Assembly: GCA_015520245.1 (NCBI GenBank)
Contig: WAQM01000185.1
Location: 1-11,845, forward strand
Origin: Pyrodictiaceae archaeon
Lineage (GTDB): Archaea > Thermoproteota > Thermoprotei_A > Sulfolobales > Pyrodictiaceae
Direction: 5' to 3'
Length of the DNA stretch: 11,845 bases
Part shown: piece by piece, positions 1 through 6,114 of the stretch
Position numbering within the stretch: position 1 is the first letter of the stretch
Layout of the letters: every line of letters starts with the position of its first letter
The notes under the pieces: generated by a model
Database searches by the model: none
Told to the model about the DNA's origin: nothing
What the model saw: only the letters and a program-made list of their open reading frames with translations
Translations under genes and position numbers: made by a program

Positions 1-494
1 ACCCAAGCGGCGATTAGTTTCATCCCTACCGGCTCCAACACGCCGTCGACTTCATGGACCTGGGCGGTGAGTATCACCGGCACGCCCGCGTGGAGGTAGA
101 GAGCGCGCAGTGCCGCCACCACGTACATGAACGCTTTGGTGGTGTCGAACCCCTCCGCCACCTCAACCTCGGTGCGGTAGGGGGCATTCACGCTGTCCAC
201 GATGACCACGCCTACCTCCGTATCTGATACCAAGGCCTCAGCCTCGCCAACAGCCTCAACCAGGTCCGCGAGATCGTATGCCTCGCGTACGAGCACGCAG
301 CCGGGGTCCACACCGACCTGATCCATGCGCTTGAGGAAGTCTAGACCCTCCGTGCTTATGTAAAGGGCGTGTGCCCCTCGTCTGCAGACCAGCTCCGCTG
401 CATAGATCGCGAGGGCGGTCTTACCCGCCCCCGCCACTCCGTAGACCAACGTGACCCCGGGTTCGAGAAGCCTCTTAGCGCAGCTTCCGGCCAC
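1..494 (-). CDS. RadB-like RecA-superfamily ATPase (partial, C-terminus beyond window)
   Basis: The reverse strand reads open for 164 residues from a GTG at 494 to the window edge, so the C-terminus is missing. An in-frame TAA lies just upstream, which fixes GTG 494 as the only reasonable start; a GGTGG ribosome binding site (complement of 501-505) lies 6 bases before it. Visible motifs are Walker A GVAGAGKT (residues 19-26), a RecA-type YISTEG segment (45-50), Walker B GVVIVDS (95-101) and a sensor-like ILTAQV (141-146) followed by EPVGMKLIAAW, the order seen in RadA/RadB. The P-loop so close to the N-terminus, with no helix-hairpin-helix domain before it, favours RadB or an aRadC-type paralogue over RadA. 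Such proteins are ATPases linked to recombination and repair. The gene is divergent from the RNase H-like gene at 554. Assignment to the superfamily is firm; the exact subfamily is inferred. Confidence 0.85.
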   Translation of the reverse strand, partial: MAGSCAKRLLEPGVTLVYGVAGAGKTALAIYAAELVCRRGAHALYISTEGLDFLKRMDQVGVDPGCVLVREAYDLADLVEAVGEAEALVSDTEVGVVIVDSVNAPYRTEVEVAEGFDTTKAFMYVVAALRALYLHAGVPVILTAQVHEVDGVLEPVGMKLIAAW

Positions 495-500
495 GCCGCT

Positions 501-511
501 CCACCTTTATC
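501..511. promoter_or_regulatory. Divergent intergenic signals: RBS for the RadB-like gene and possible TATA box for the rightward operon
   Basis: The 59-base gap between the divergent genes at 494 and 554 contains one AT-rich spot, CTTTATC at 505-511, in otherwise very GC-rich DNA. Read rightwards it lies about 45 bases before the TTG at 554, so it could serve as a TATA element with a short leader. The adjacent CCACC (501-505) is, on the reverse strand, the GGTGG ribosome binding site of the RadB-like gene. I see no convincing TATA element for the leftward gene. The promoter assignment rests on position and composition only. Confidence 0.35.
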
Positions 512-553
512 GGCGACCAGGCCCCCGGGCGTGTCCGGGCCCCGGGTCGGGAG

Positions 554-1150
554 TTGAGGGTGGTAGTACTAGCACTAGCGCAAACGCAGTACTTGAGCGA
601 TATCGTCCGGACCTTGCGCGAGCTAGGCGTAGCCCTTAGCGTACCCCCAGCCCGCGCTCAGCTCGTAGCGGGCGGCGATTGCGTGTATGTTTATGACACG
701 GAACGTGAGCTGCATGCCCACAGATGCGAGCATGCGGTGAGGCTGCGCAGGAACGAGGACCCCCTACTAGCCGTCGCTGCCATACTATCGCGTTACCTCG
801 AGATGCGCCACCTGAGGGTAGGGGTCGACGTGGGCCGCGCGCTTACCGCCGTCTACCTCGTCAACTCCAAGCTCCTGGGCTCACGTACCTTTACGTCCGT
901 GGAGGAGCTTGAGGCGTTCACATGCCAGCTAGCGGACGCGCTCAGACCGCACAGCATTACGATAAACATTGGCGTCGAAGGTGCAAGAAGGGCCTCCGTA
1001 GAGCTCCCTGATGCGATCTGCGGGGTGGAGGTTAGGTTTGTAAGCGAGAGGCGCACGAACAGCGTAGTGACACCTCTACATGGCGAGGCCTCGCTGCGGG
1101 GAGGGCGCAAGCGGGACCTCGCGGCAGCGCTCAACATTGCACTAAGCTAA
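554..1150 (+). CDS. Uncharacterised protein with apparent RNase H/RuvC-YqgF-type fold
   Basis: This codes for 198 residues from a TTG at 554 (GTG at 560 is an alternative), with GGGAG just upstream. I do not recognise the family by name. The C-terminal ~110 residues have the pattern of the RNase H superfamily, as in RuvC and YqgF. A strand LRVGVDVG (87-94) places Asp92 where the first catalytic acid sits, and YLVNSKLLGSRTF looks like a beta hairpin. A helix (115-130) is followed by a strand TINIGVEG (136-143) with Glu142. VRFVSERRTNS (160-170) resembles the YqgF 'DERlTT' strand, and a final helix KRDLAAALNIAL carries Asp188. The first 85 residues are unassigned. It is the first gene of the rightward run, 18 bases before the polynucleotide kinase. 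That pairing suggests nucleic-acid processing, but the fold and any nuclease activity are inferred from pattern alone. Confidence 0.8.
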   Translation: MRVVVLALAQTQYLSDIVRTLRELGVALSVPPARAQLVAGGDCVYVYDTERELHAHRCEHAVRLRRNEDPLLAVAAILSRYLEMRHLRVGVDVGRALTAVYLVNSKLLGSRTFTSVEELEAFTCQLADALRPHSITINIGVEGARRASVELPDAICGVEVRFVSERRTNSVVTPLHGEASLRGGRKRDLAAALNIALS

Positions 1151-1168
1151 GGCCGCAGGTGAGCGGCG

Positions 1169-2458
1169 ATGACGCTAAGGGTAGAGCTTGCTGAGGGTAG
1201 CCTGGTGAGGATCCAGGGGCCGGCAAAGGTCACGGTGCTTGACGGCTCAGTGATGGTGCTCGGAGCGCTATTCAGCCGAGGCGAGAGCTTCGAGGTCGCC
1301 GGATACCGCAGCTACGCGCTTAAGGCGCTGACCGACGTCAAGCTGGCCCTCCACATGGAGCCGGGCTCGTCCGTGGAGCCTGCCCGGGCTGGCGAGGAGG
1401 TGCTCGATAAGTGGGTCTACGAGGCCGACAGGCTCCTGACTCGCGGCTGTAGGGGCTTCGTCGTGATCGGGCCTACCGATGCGGGTAAGAGCAGCGTTGC
1501 GGCGCTCATCAGCAATAGGGCCCTTTTGAGGGGGATGAGGGTAGGCATCGTTGACGCCGACGTGGGGCAGGCCGACGTGGGGCCGCCCGGCTTCGTCTCG
1601 GCCGCCCACGTCGACCGTAAGCTGCTGTGGCTACGCGAGCTGAGGGCTAAGTACATGCGTCTTGTGGGCTCAATAACACCCCATCGAGCTGAGAGGAGAA
1701 TCGTCGCCGGCGTCGTAGAGCTGGGTCTCAAGCTGCGATCCGAAGGTGCCGAAGTCATTGTGGTCGACACAGATGGCTGGTTCCAGGGCCTGCAATCCCT
1801 CGAGTACAAAGTCGACATGGCACGCTATTTAGGAGCCGATGCCGCCGTTGCCGTGGGGGTGCCTGAGGACCATGTGACGCTCGTGGATAAGCTATTCTCG
1901 TGGCTACCATGCGGCGTCACGTTCCTCCCCTCGCCTGCTCAGCGCAGGACGCGCAGCCGCGAGGAAAGGCGCGAGCTGAGGGCCGAGGCGTACAGGCGCT
2001 ACCTGGAGCCGCGTGTAACGCTAATCATCGACGCAGAGCGCGTACCCGTGCACGGCTCCTGCTTCCTCGCCGCTAAACCCGTGGAGGGGGTGCTGGCCGA
2101 GGCCATCGCCAACGCCGTAGGCAAGGAACGCTTCGTGGCCGCCGCCGAGGACGCCGGCACGCTCTATATAGTCGCACGGAGCCCCGTAAGCCCCGAGGCG
2201 CTAAGCGATGTGAGCAAGCTCGTCAAGAAGGATGTACAGCTAATCGACGTCGAGGCCGCGCGTAACGTTGTTGTTGCACTCGTCGATAAGAACTTGAACG
2301 AGATCCCGGCCCTGATAAAGGAGGTTGACTTTGCCGGCCGTAGGGTAGCTGTTACGGCGGCCCAGGAGGTTGGCGAGGTTAGAGCCGTGATATTGAGTAA
2401 CATAAAGTTGAAGGAGGACTTCACGGAGGTTGGCAAGCTTCAGCGCTGCGTAGCGTGA
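1169..2458 (+). CDS. Polynucleotide 5'-hydroxyl kinase, Clp1/Grc3 family
   Basis: This 429-residue protein should transfer the ATP gamma-phosphate to 5'-OH ends of RNA or DNA, as shown for Clp1/Grc3 proteins, including an archaeal (Pyrococcus) member. It has the family's characteristic Walker A GPTDAGKSS (101-109), followed by DADVGQADVGPP (129-140), where DADxGQ is the family-specific motif. VVDTDGW (199-204 and neighbours) matches the conserved TDGW segment. The arginine-rich TRSREERRELRAEAYRRYL (261-279) sits where the lid module would be. An N-terminal beta-rich domain (about 1-85) and a C-terminal domain (about 310-429) flank the kinase core, as in the family. ATG 1169 is preceded by AGGTGAG at 1157-1163. 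It lies 18 bases after the RNase H-like gene and 4 bases before the UbiD-type gene. Its in vivo target (tRNA halves, rRNA ends or DNA) cannot be told from sequence. Confidence 0.93.
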   Translation: MTLRVELAEGSLVRIQGPAKVTVLDGSVMVLGALFSRGESFEVAGYRSYALKALTDVKLALHMEPGSSVEPARAGEEVLDKWVYEADRLLTRGCRGFVVIGPTDAGKSSVAALISNRALLRGMRVGIVDADVGQADVGPPGFVSAAHVDRKLLWLRELRAKYMRLVGSITPHRAERRIVAGVVELGLKLRSEGAEVIVVDTDGWFQGLQSLEYKVDMARYLGADAAVAVGVPEDHVTLVDKLFSWLPCGVTFLPSPAQRRTRSREERRELRAEAYRRYLEPRVTLIIDAERVPVHGSCFLAAKPVEGVLAEAIANAVGKERFVAAAEDAGTLYIVARSPVSPEALSDVSKLVKKDVQLIDVEAARNVVVALVDKNLNEIPALIKEVDFAGRRVAVTAAQEVGEVRAVILSNIKLKEDFTEVGKLQRCVA

Positions 2459-2462
2459 TAGC

Positions 2463-3752
2463 ATGGCTGCATTTCACGGCGCCCTGCAGGAGTACCTCGA
2501 GGAGCGAGGGCTGGACCCCAAAGACCTACCCAACGTGGACGTGCGTGAGCGGCCACTGCTCGAAATTCTACCCCGAGCCGGGGGGCCCCTTCGGCTGCGC
2601 CTCAAAGGCTCCGAGGCGCTAGCCAATCTCTTAGCTAGCAGGCGCAGACTTTACGAGATCCTGGGTGCTGTAAGCGAGCGCGAGGCGTACGAGAAGCTCG
2701 TGCGATCGACTAACATCGAGCCCTACGTCACCGAGATGGACTTCGGCGCGTTCTTCAAAGAGACTGACGTTAAGCCCGCTGACCTGGCCGCAACGTTCCT
2801 GAGGGGGACGCCGCCCTACATCACCTCATCGGTGGTGGCCGCGTGCCTAGACGGGGTGTGCAACGCGTCGATCCATCGCATTATGGTGGGGCCCGGCTAT
2901 TACGCCGTGAGGGTCGTGCCGCGGCACCTTCACCGCATGCTCACCGCCTCGGGCGGCGCGCTTCCCGTAGCCATTGTCGTGGGCGTGCACCCCGCGGTTA
3001 TGCTAGCTGCAGCTCACTCGCCGCCTTACGGAGTGTACGAGATTCCTTTGGCATCAACAATATCGGGCCGCAGGCTCGCCGTCTGCCGTACCCCAAAGTA
3101 CTCAATCCCGGTCCCATGCGGGGCCAGCTACGTTTTCGAGGGTAGGCTCGGGCCTGCCCGCGCCCGTGAGGGGCCGTTCCCTGATGTACTGGGTCTTCTG
3201 GATCGGGTCCGCGACGAGCCCGTGCTCAGCGTCGACGGCGCCTACGTGAACAAGGTGTTCGCCCCTCTGAGCTACATCATAGTACCGGGCAGCTGCGAGC
3301 ACCTCCTGCTAATGGGCTTTCCGCGCGAGGCCAGCGTGTATCATAGCGTCAGCAGGGTCGCACACGTCGTAAAGGTGAGGCTCACGCCTGCCAGCGGCAT
3401 GTGGCTGCACGCCGTCATCTCCATATCTAAGACGGTGGAGGGCGAGGCCGTGAATGCCGGCCTCGCCGCGCTCGCTAGCCACCCGAGCCTTAAGGCCGTG
3501 ATCATCGTCGACGAAGACGTCGACCCTGACGATCCCTACCAGGTTGAGTGGGCTGTGGCCACGAGGGTCAGGTGGGGGCGCGACGTGGTCGTTGTTCGGG
3601 GCGCGCGAGGTTCGAGCCTGGACCCCTCGTCCGAGGACGGGCTGGTGGACAAGGTGATCATAGACGCGACCCGCCCCGCCGACGCACCCGCCGAGAGGTT
3701 CGCGCGCGTCACGCCGCTACCTGGGATGGGCGTGAGCCCGCCGTGTACCTGA
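2463..3752 (+). CDS. UbiD-type decarboxylase, probable anhydromevalonate phosphate decarboxylase
   Basis: A 429-residue UbiD-family protein. UbiD enzymes use prenylated FMN. Here NASIHR (134-139) is the cofactor and metal-binding segment. VVGVHPAVMLAAAHSPPYGVYE (172-193), FEG (225-227) and the C-terminal DEDVDP...VEWAVATRVRW and GSSLDPS (383-389) are standard family landmarks. Because it is followed immediately by both subunits of an aconitase-X dehydratase, the likely reaction is decarboxylation of trans-anhydromevalonate 5-phosphate to isopentenyl phosphate, the step found in the archaeal mevalonate pathway. The role is thus inferred from family plus context. The usual 'AEIVLEG' segment reads ASYVFEG (221-227), so the first Glu is Ser. 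The ATG is 4 bases after the kinase stop and has no clear ribosome binding site, which suggests translational coupling. Its 3' end overlaps the next gene by 10 bases. A UbiX-type prenyltransferase would be needed elsewhere in the genome. Confidence 0.92.
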   Translation: MAAFHGALQEYLEERGLDPKDLPNVDVRERPLLEILPRAGGPLRLRLKGSEALANLLASRRRLYEILGAVSEREAYEKLVRSTNIEPYVTEMDFGAFFKETDVKPADLAATFLRGTPPYITSSVVAACLDGVCNASIHRIMVGPGYYAVRVVPRHLHRMLTASGGALPVAIVVGVHPAVMLAAAHSPPYGVYEIPLASTISGRRLAVCRTPKYSIPVPCGASYVFEGRLGPARAREGPFPDVLGLLDRVRDEPVLSVDGAYVNKVFAPLSYIIVPGSCEHLLLMGFPREASVYHSVSRVAHVVKVRLTPASGMWLHAVISISKTVEGEAVNAGLAALASHPSLKAVIIVDEDVDPDDPYQVEWAVATRVRWGRDVVVVRGARGSSLDPSSEDGLVDKVIIDATRPADAPAERFARVTPLPGMGVSPPCT

Positions 3753-4933
3753 CCAAGCTCGAGGAGAGGATGCTCTCGGGAGAGATGGGGGAGGCCGTAA
3801 GGATAGCTATGAAGCTGCTCGTGTCCGTGGGGGAGGCGCTGGGCGCTGAAAGGCTGGTGCCCATAGCTCATGCGCACGTCTCCGGGGTATCCTACGACAA
3901 CATAGGCCGCTACGGGCTGGAGTTCCTGGAGTCCCTCGCGGCCTCGGGGGCGCGCTTCGCCGTCTACACGACGTTCAACCCCGCTGGCGTTGCTCTTGGC
4001 GTTGACGCACCCATAAACACGCCGGAGCGCGTCGCCATGCAGGCCAGAATCCTGAGGGCGCTCGTGCGCATGGGGGCGAGGTTCACGGCCACTTGCGCGC
4101 CGTACCGTGTGCGCAGGCCGAGGTTCGGTGAGCACCTGGCCTGGGGTGAGTCTAGCGCCGTAGCCGTCGCGAACACGCTGTTTGGCGCCCGTACCAATAG
4201 GGAGGGCGGGCCTGTGGCCCTGGCCGCGGCCATAGCCGGGAGGACGTACTACTGGGGGCTGCACCTTGACGAGGAGCGCGTGCCGGACGTTAGGGTCCGG
4301 CTGCAGGCGCGGGTCCGCAGCGAGCTTGAGGCGGGCCTGGTCGGGTTCATCGTCGCCAAGCATTACCCCTCGTCGAAGCCCTACGTCGATCGCTTCCCCT
4401 CAGACGAGAGGCTCGTGATCTCCTTGGCCGCCGCTGGCGCGGCGCAGGGCGCGATACCCATGTGGTTCCTCGAAGGGGTGTCACCCGAAGCCCGCCCGCC
4501 GCCGCCCGGCGCTGAGAAGCTTGAGGTGAAGCGCGATGACCTCGTGGCCGCGCTAGAGGAGGTGAGCTGCGCCAACCCGGAGGACGCTGAAGTACTGTTC
4601 TTAGGGTGCCCTCACTACACGACCGCGGACCTCGAGCGCGCTGCCACCGAGGCCCTCGCCGCCCTTCGCGGTCTCAAGAGGGTTAGGGAGGTCTGGGTGG
4701 CCGCTCCGCCTTCAAGCGCCATCCGCTTAAAGGAAGCTCTCCTTCGCGCGCTCGCGGGTCGGGGCCCCCGGGTAAGGGTGCTGCCGGGGGCCTGCGTGGT
4801 GGTGACCGACCGGGGGAGGCTGCCGGCGCCGATAGCCACGAACTCCGTTAAGACCGCCATCTACCTGTGCAAGTCCGGCGTCCCCGCGGCGCTCGTGGGG
4901 GGTGCCGGGGCCCTTGATGAGGTTAAAGCTTAG
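3743..4933 (+). CDS. Phosphomevalonate dehydratase large subunit (aconitase X catalytic subunit, DUF521)
   Basis: A 396-residue protein of the aconitase-X family, close to the usual length of archaeal large subunits. With the small subunit encoded next, it should dehydrate (R)-mevalonate 5-phosphate to trans-anhydromevalonate 5-phosphate. Landmarks are HAHVSGVSYDNIG (43-55), TCAPY (117-121), GESSAVAVANTLFGARTNREG (135-155), LGCPH (287-291) and ACVVV followed by ATNSVKTAIY (350-375). Cys118, Cys289 and Cys351 fall at the positions expected for the three ligands of the iron-sulfur cluster. I chose GTG 3743 because the family's typical N-terminus (YLTKLEERMLSGE) begins there; the frame stays open upstream, but that stretch lies over the UbiD-type coding region and is a shadow. 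It overlaps the UbiD-type gene by 10 bases and the small subunit gene by 17, implying coupled translation. Confidence 0.93.
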   Translation: MYLTKLEERMLSGEMGEAVRIAMKLLVSVGEALGAERLVPIAHAHVSGVSYDNIGRYGLEFLESLAASGARFAVYTTFNPAGVALGVDAPINTPERVAMQARILRALVRMGARFTATCAPYRVRRPRFGEHLAWGESSAVAVANTLFGARTNREGGPVALAAAIAGRTYYWGLHLDEERVPDVRVRLQARVRSELEAGLVGFIVAKHYPSSKPYVDRFPSDERLVISLAAAGAAQGAIPMWFLEGVSPEARPPPPGAEKLEVKRDDLVAALEEVSCANPEDAEVLFLGCPHYTTADLERAATEALAALRGLKRVREVWVAAPPSSAIRLKEALLRALAGRGPRVRVLPGACVVVTDRGRLPAPIATNSVKTAIYLCKSGVPAALVGGAGALDEVKA

Positions 4934-5351
4934 GGGCCTCGTGGAGGGTGCGTGCAACGCCAGGCCGCTGCTAGCCCTAGCAGGCCCCCTGAACCTCTAT
5001 GGCGACGTGGACCCCGAGCTCGGGGTGTACAGGCCCGCGGGGGTGAGCATAAGCGGCCGCGTACTCATCGTGAGGTCGTTCGTGGGCAGCACCGTGGCAC
5101 CCTATGTCGCCTACGCGCTAAGGCGCCGCGGGCTGGGGCCGTGCGGCGTCGTGGTCGAAGACGTAGACGGCGTCGCGGTGGCCTCGGCAGTGCTCGGAGG
5201 CTTTGCCCTCGCTAAGGCGGATCGGGGCCAGCTGGCCGCGCTGCTGGCTGGCGTTAGGCGCCAGCCCGGCCCGTGCCTGGCCACCCTCGTCTCGAGGCCT
5301 CCGGGGGCGGAGCTCGCGGTCAGCTGCCGCGCTCGCCCTCCGGACGCCTAG
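4917..5351 (+). CDS. Phosphomevalonate dehydratase small subunit (aconitase X swivelling domain, DUF126)
   Basis: A 144-residue protein matching the DUF126 swivelling domain that completes the aconitase-X active site. Landmarks are PLNLYGDVDPELGVY (24-38; the family has a Gly/Asp-rich 'GGVDP' there), the strand SGRVLIVRSF (46-55) and GSTVAPYVAYAL (57-68). Ser58 of the GST segment corresponds to the conserved, probably catalytic serine of the family. GPCGVVVEDVDG (74-85) also fits. ATG 4917 gives a start at MRLKLRG, with a GGGGGTG stretch about 10 bases upstream; GTG 4902 is an in-frame alternative. It overlaps the large subunit gene by 17 bases, as expected for two subunits of one complex. 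The last ~25 residues (PGPCLATLVSRPP onward) extend past the core, and the final 32 bases overlap the 3' end of the opposing p27-like gene. Confidence 0.88.
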   Translation: MRLKLRGLVEGACNARPLLALAGPLNLYGDVDPELGVYRPAGVSISGRVLIVRSFVGSTVAPYVAYALRRRGLGPCGVVVEDVDGVAVASAVLGGFALAKADRGQLAALLAGVRRQPGPCLATLVSRPPGAELAVSCRARPPDA

Positions 5352-5730
5352 CCTCCCGAGCCTCGCGGCTCCTGCGTATCATGGCCAGGATCCTCTCGAC
5401 CCTCTCGAGGACGTCTAGCCACCCCGAGACCAGCTTGGCATCCTCGTCAGCGAACTCGCCGCGCGCCATCATCTCAACGACCCTGCCCAGCCTCTCCGCG
5501 ACCGCGCGCTCAAGTCGCTCCAGGACCCCCTGCACCGTGGCCTGGACGTACTCAGTCTCGTCCCTTACTATGTACACCCTCCCGTGCTCCGGGCAGACCA
5601 CCTCCCCGGAGCGCAACCTGAAGAGAGGCAAGCCGCACAGTGGGCATCTCTCGGCCAGCATCGCCGCGCCCGACCTTAGCAAGTCGGCCATCTTCCTGAT
5701 CGACTCTGGGCTCCGCCGCGGGCCGCTCAT
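5320..5730 (-). CDS. Zinc-ribbon protein of the p27 / Sjogren syndrome-scleroderma autoantigen 1 family
   Basis: A 136-residue protein. The N-terminal half matches archaeal members of the autoantigen p27 (SSSCA1/ZNRD2) family: RRSPESIRKMADLLRSGAAML (5-25), then a zinc ribbon CPLCGLPLFRLRSGEVVCPEHG (29-50) with Cys29, Cys32, Cys46 and His49 as likely ligands, then RVYIVRD. The C-terminal half is helical and charged (VLERLERAVAERL..., DVLERVERILAMIRRSREARE) and could form a coiled coil. The molecular role of archaeal members is not known to me. I chose ATG 5730 because family members start here and a TTTAAC box lies 25-30 bases upstream, which would give a nearly leaderless mRNA; GTG 5781 in frame is less likely. 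It is divergent from UPF0147 and overlaps the dehydratase small subunit gene tail to tail. Confidence 0.87.
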   Translation of the reverse strand: MSGPRRSPESIRKMADLLRSGAAMLAERCPLCGLPLFRLRSGEVVCPEHGRVYIVRDETEYVQATVQGVLERLERAVAERLGRVVEMMARGEFADEDAKLVSGWLDVLERVERILAMIRRSREAREARRPEGERGS

Positions 5731-5754
5731 GCCGACCCCCAGCCGGCCCTCAAC

Positions 5755-5773
5755 GTTAAACCCATAATAGTTG
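5755..5773. promoter_or_regulatory. Divergent promoter region for the p27-like gene and UPF0147/FAU-1
   Basis: A 19-base AT-rich island in GC-rich DNA holds two TATA-like boxes facing opposite ways. On the minus strand TTTAAC (5760-5755) lies 25-30 bases before ATG 5730, the spacing expected for a leaderless archaeal transcript. On the plus strand CATAATAG (5763-5770) would place a transcription start near 5792, upstream of the ribosome binding site at 5810-5818. No experimental start sites are available. Confidence 0.5.
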
Positions 5774-5823
5774 CTACCCACGGCCGGGACTGCCGCGGGA
5801 GGCAGGGAGGGAGGTGAGCGGTC

Positions 5824-6096
5824 GTGGCCGCACCTATCTACGACAATGAGGCTAAGATAAGGCAGGCCATCATGATGCTAATAAGGATAATAAACGACAC
5901 GAGCGTGCCAAGGAACATCAGGCGCGCCGCTACCGAGGCCGTGAAGCAGTTAAGGGATGAGACCCTCAGCCCCGGGGTCCGCGCGGCCAACGCGATAAGC
6001 ATCCTCGACGAGATAAGCCAGGACCCCAACATGCCCGTGTATGCGCGCACGCTGATATGGAACGTGATAACGCTGCTTGAGACGGTCAAGGACTAG
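5824..6096 (+). CDS. UPF0147 family protein
   Basis: A 90-residue protein that matches the archaeal UPF0147 family over its whole length: [27 protein letters not shown] (8-34), [31 protein letters not shown] (35-65) and [17 protein letters not shown] (66-82). The family is small, all-helical and conserved in archaea; its function is unknown. It starts at GTG 5824, with a strong GGAGGTGAG ribosome binding site at 5810-5818. The next gene, FAU-1, follows after 18 bases with its own GGTGAG site, so the two are probably co-transcribed. The product looks soluble, with no signal peptide or membrane segment. Confidence 0.93.
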   Translation: MAAPIYDNEAKIRQAIMMLIRIINDTSVPRNIRRAATEAVKQLRDETLSPGVRAANAISILDEISQDPNMPVYARTLIWNVITLLETVKD

Positions 6097-6114
6097 CACC
6101 TCAGCGGTGAGCCG

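Noticed and set aside
3548..3742. Upstream extension of the dehydratase large subunit
   Set aside because: These 65 codons overlap the conserved C-terminus of the UbiD-type gene and do not resemble the aconitase-X family, whose N-terminus starts at GTG 3743.
3536..4363. Long minus-strand frame of 275 codons
   Set aside because: It lies wholly opposite the UbiD-type and dehydratase large subunit genes, which have unambiguous family motifs. Its translation looks like a GC-rich shadow rich in Arg, Pro and Gly.
5273..5767. Plus-strand frame of 164 codons opposite the p27-like gene
   Set aside because: The minus-strand product has a clear zinc ribbon and family match, while this frame is Ser/Arg/Pro-rich without motifs.
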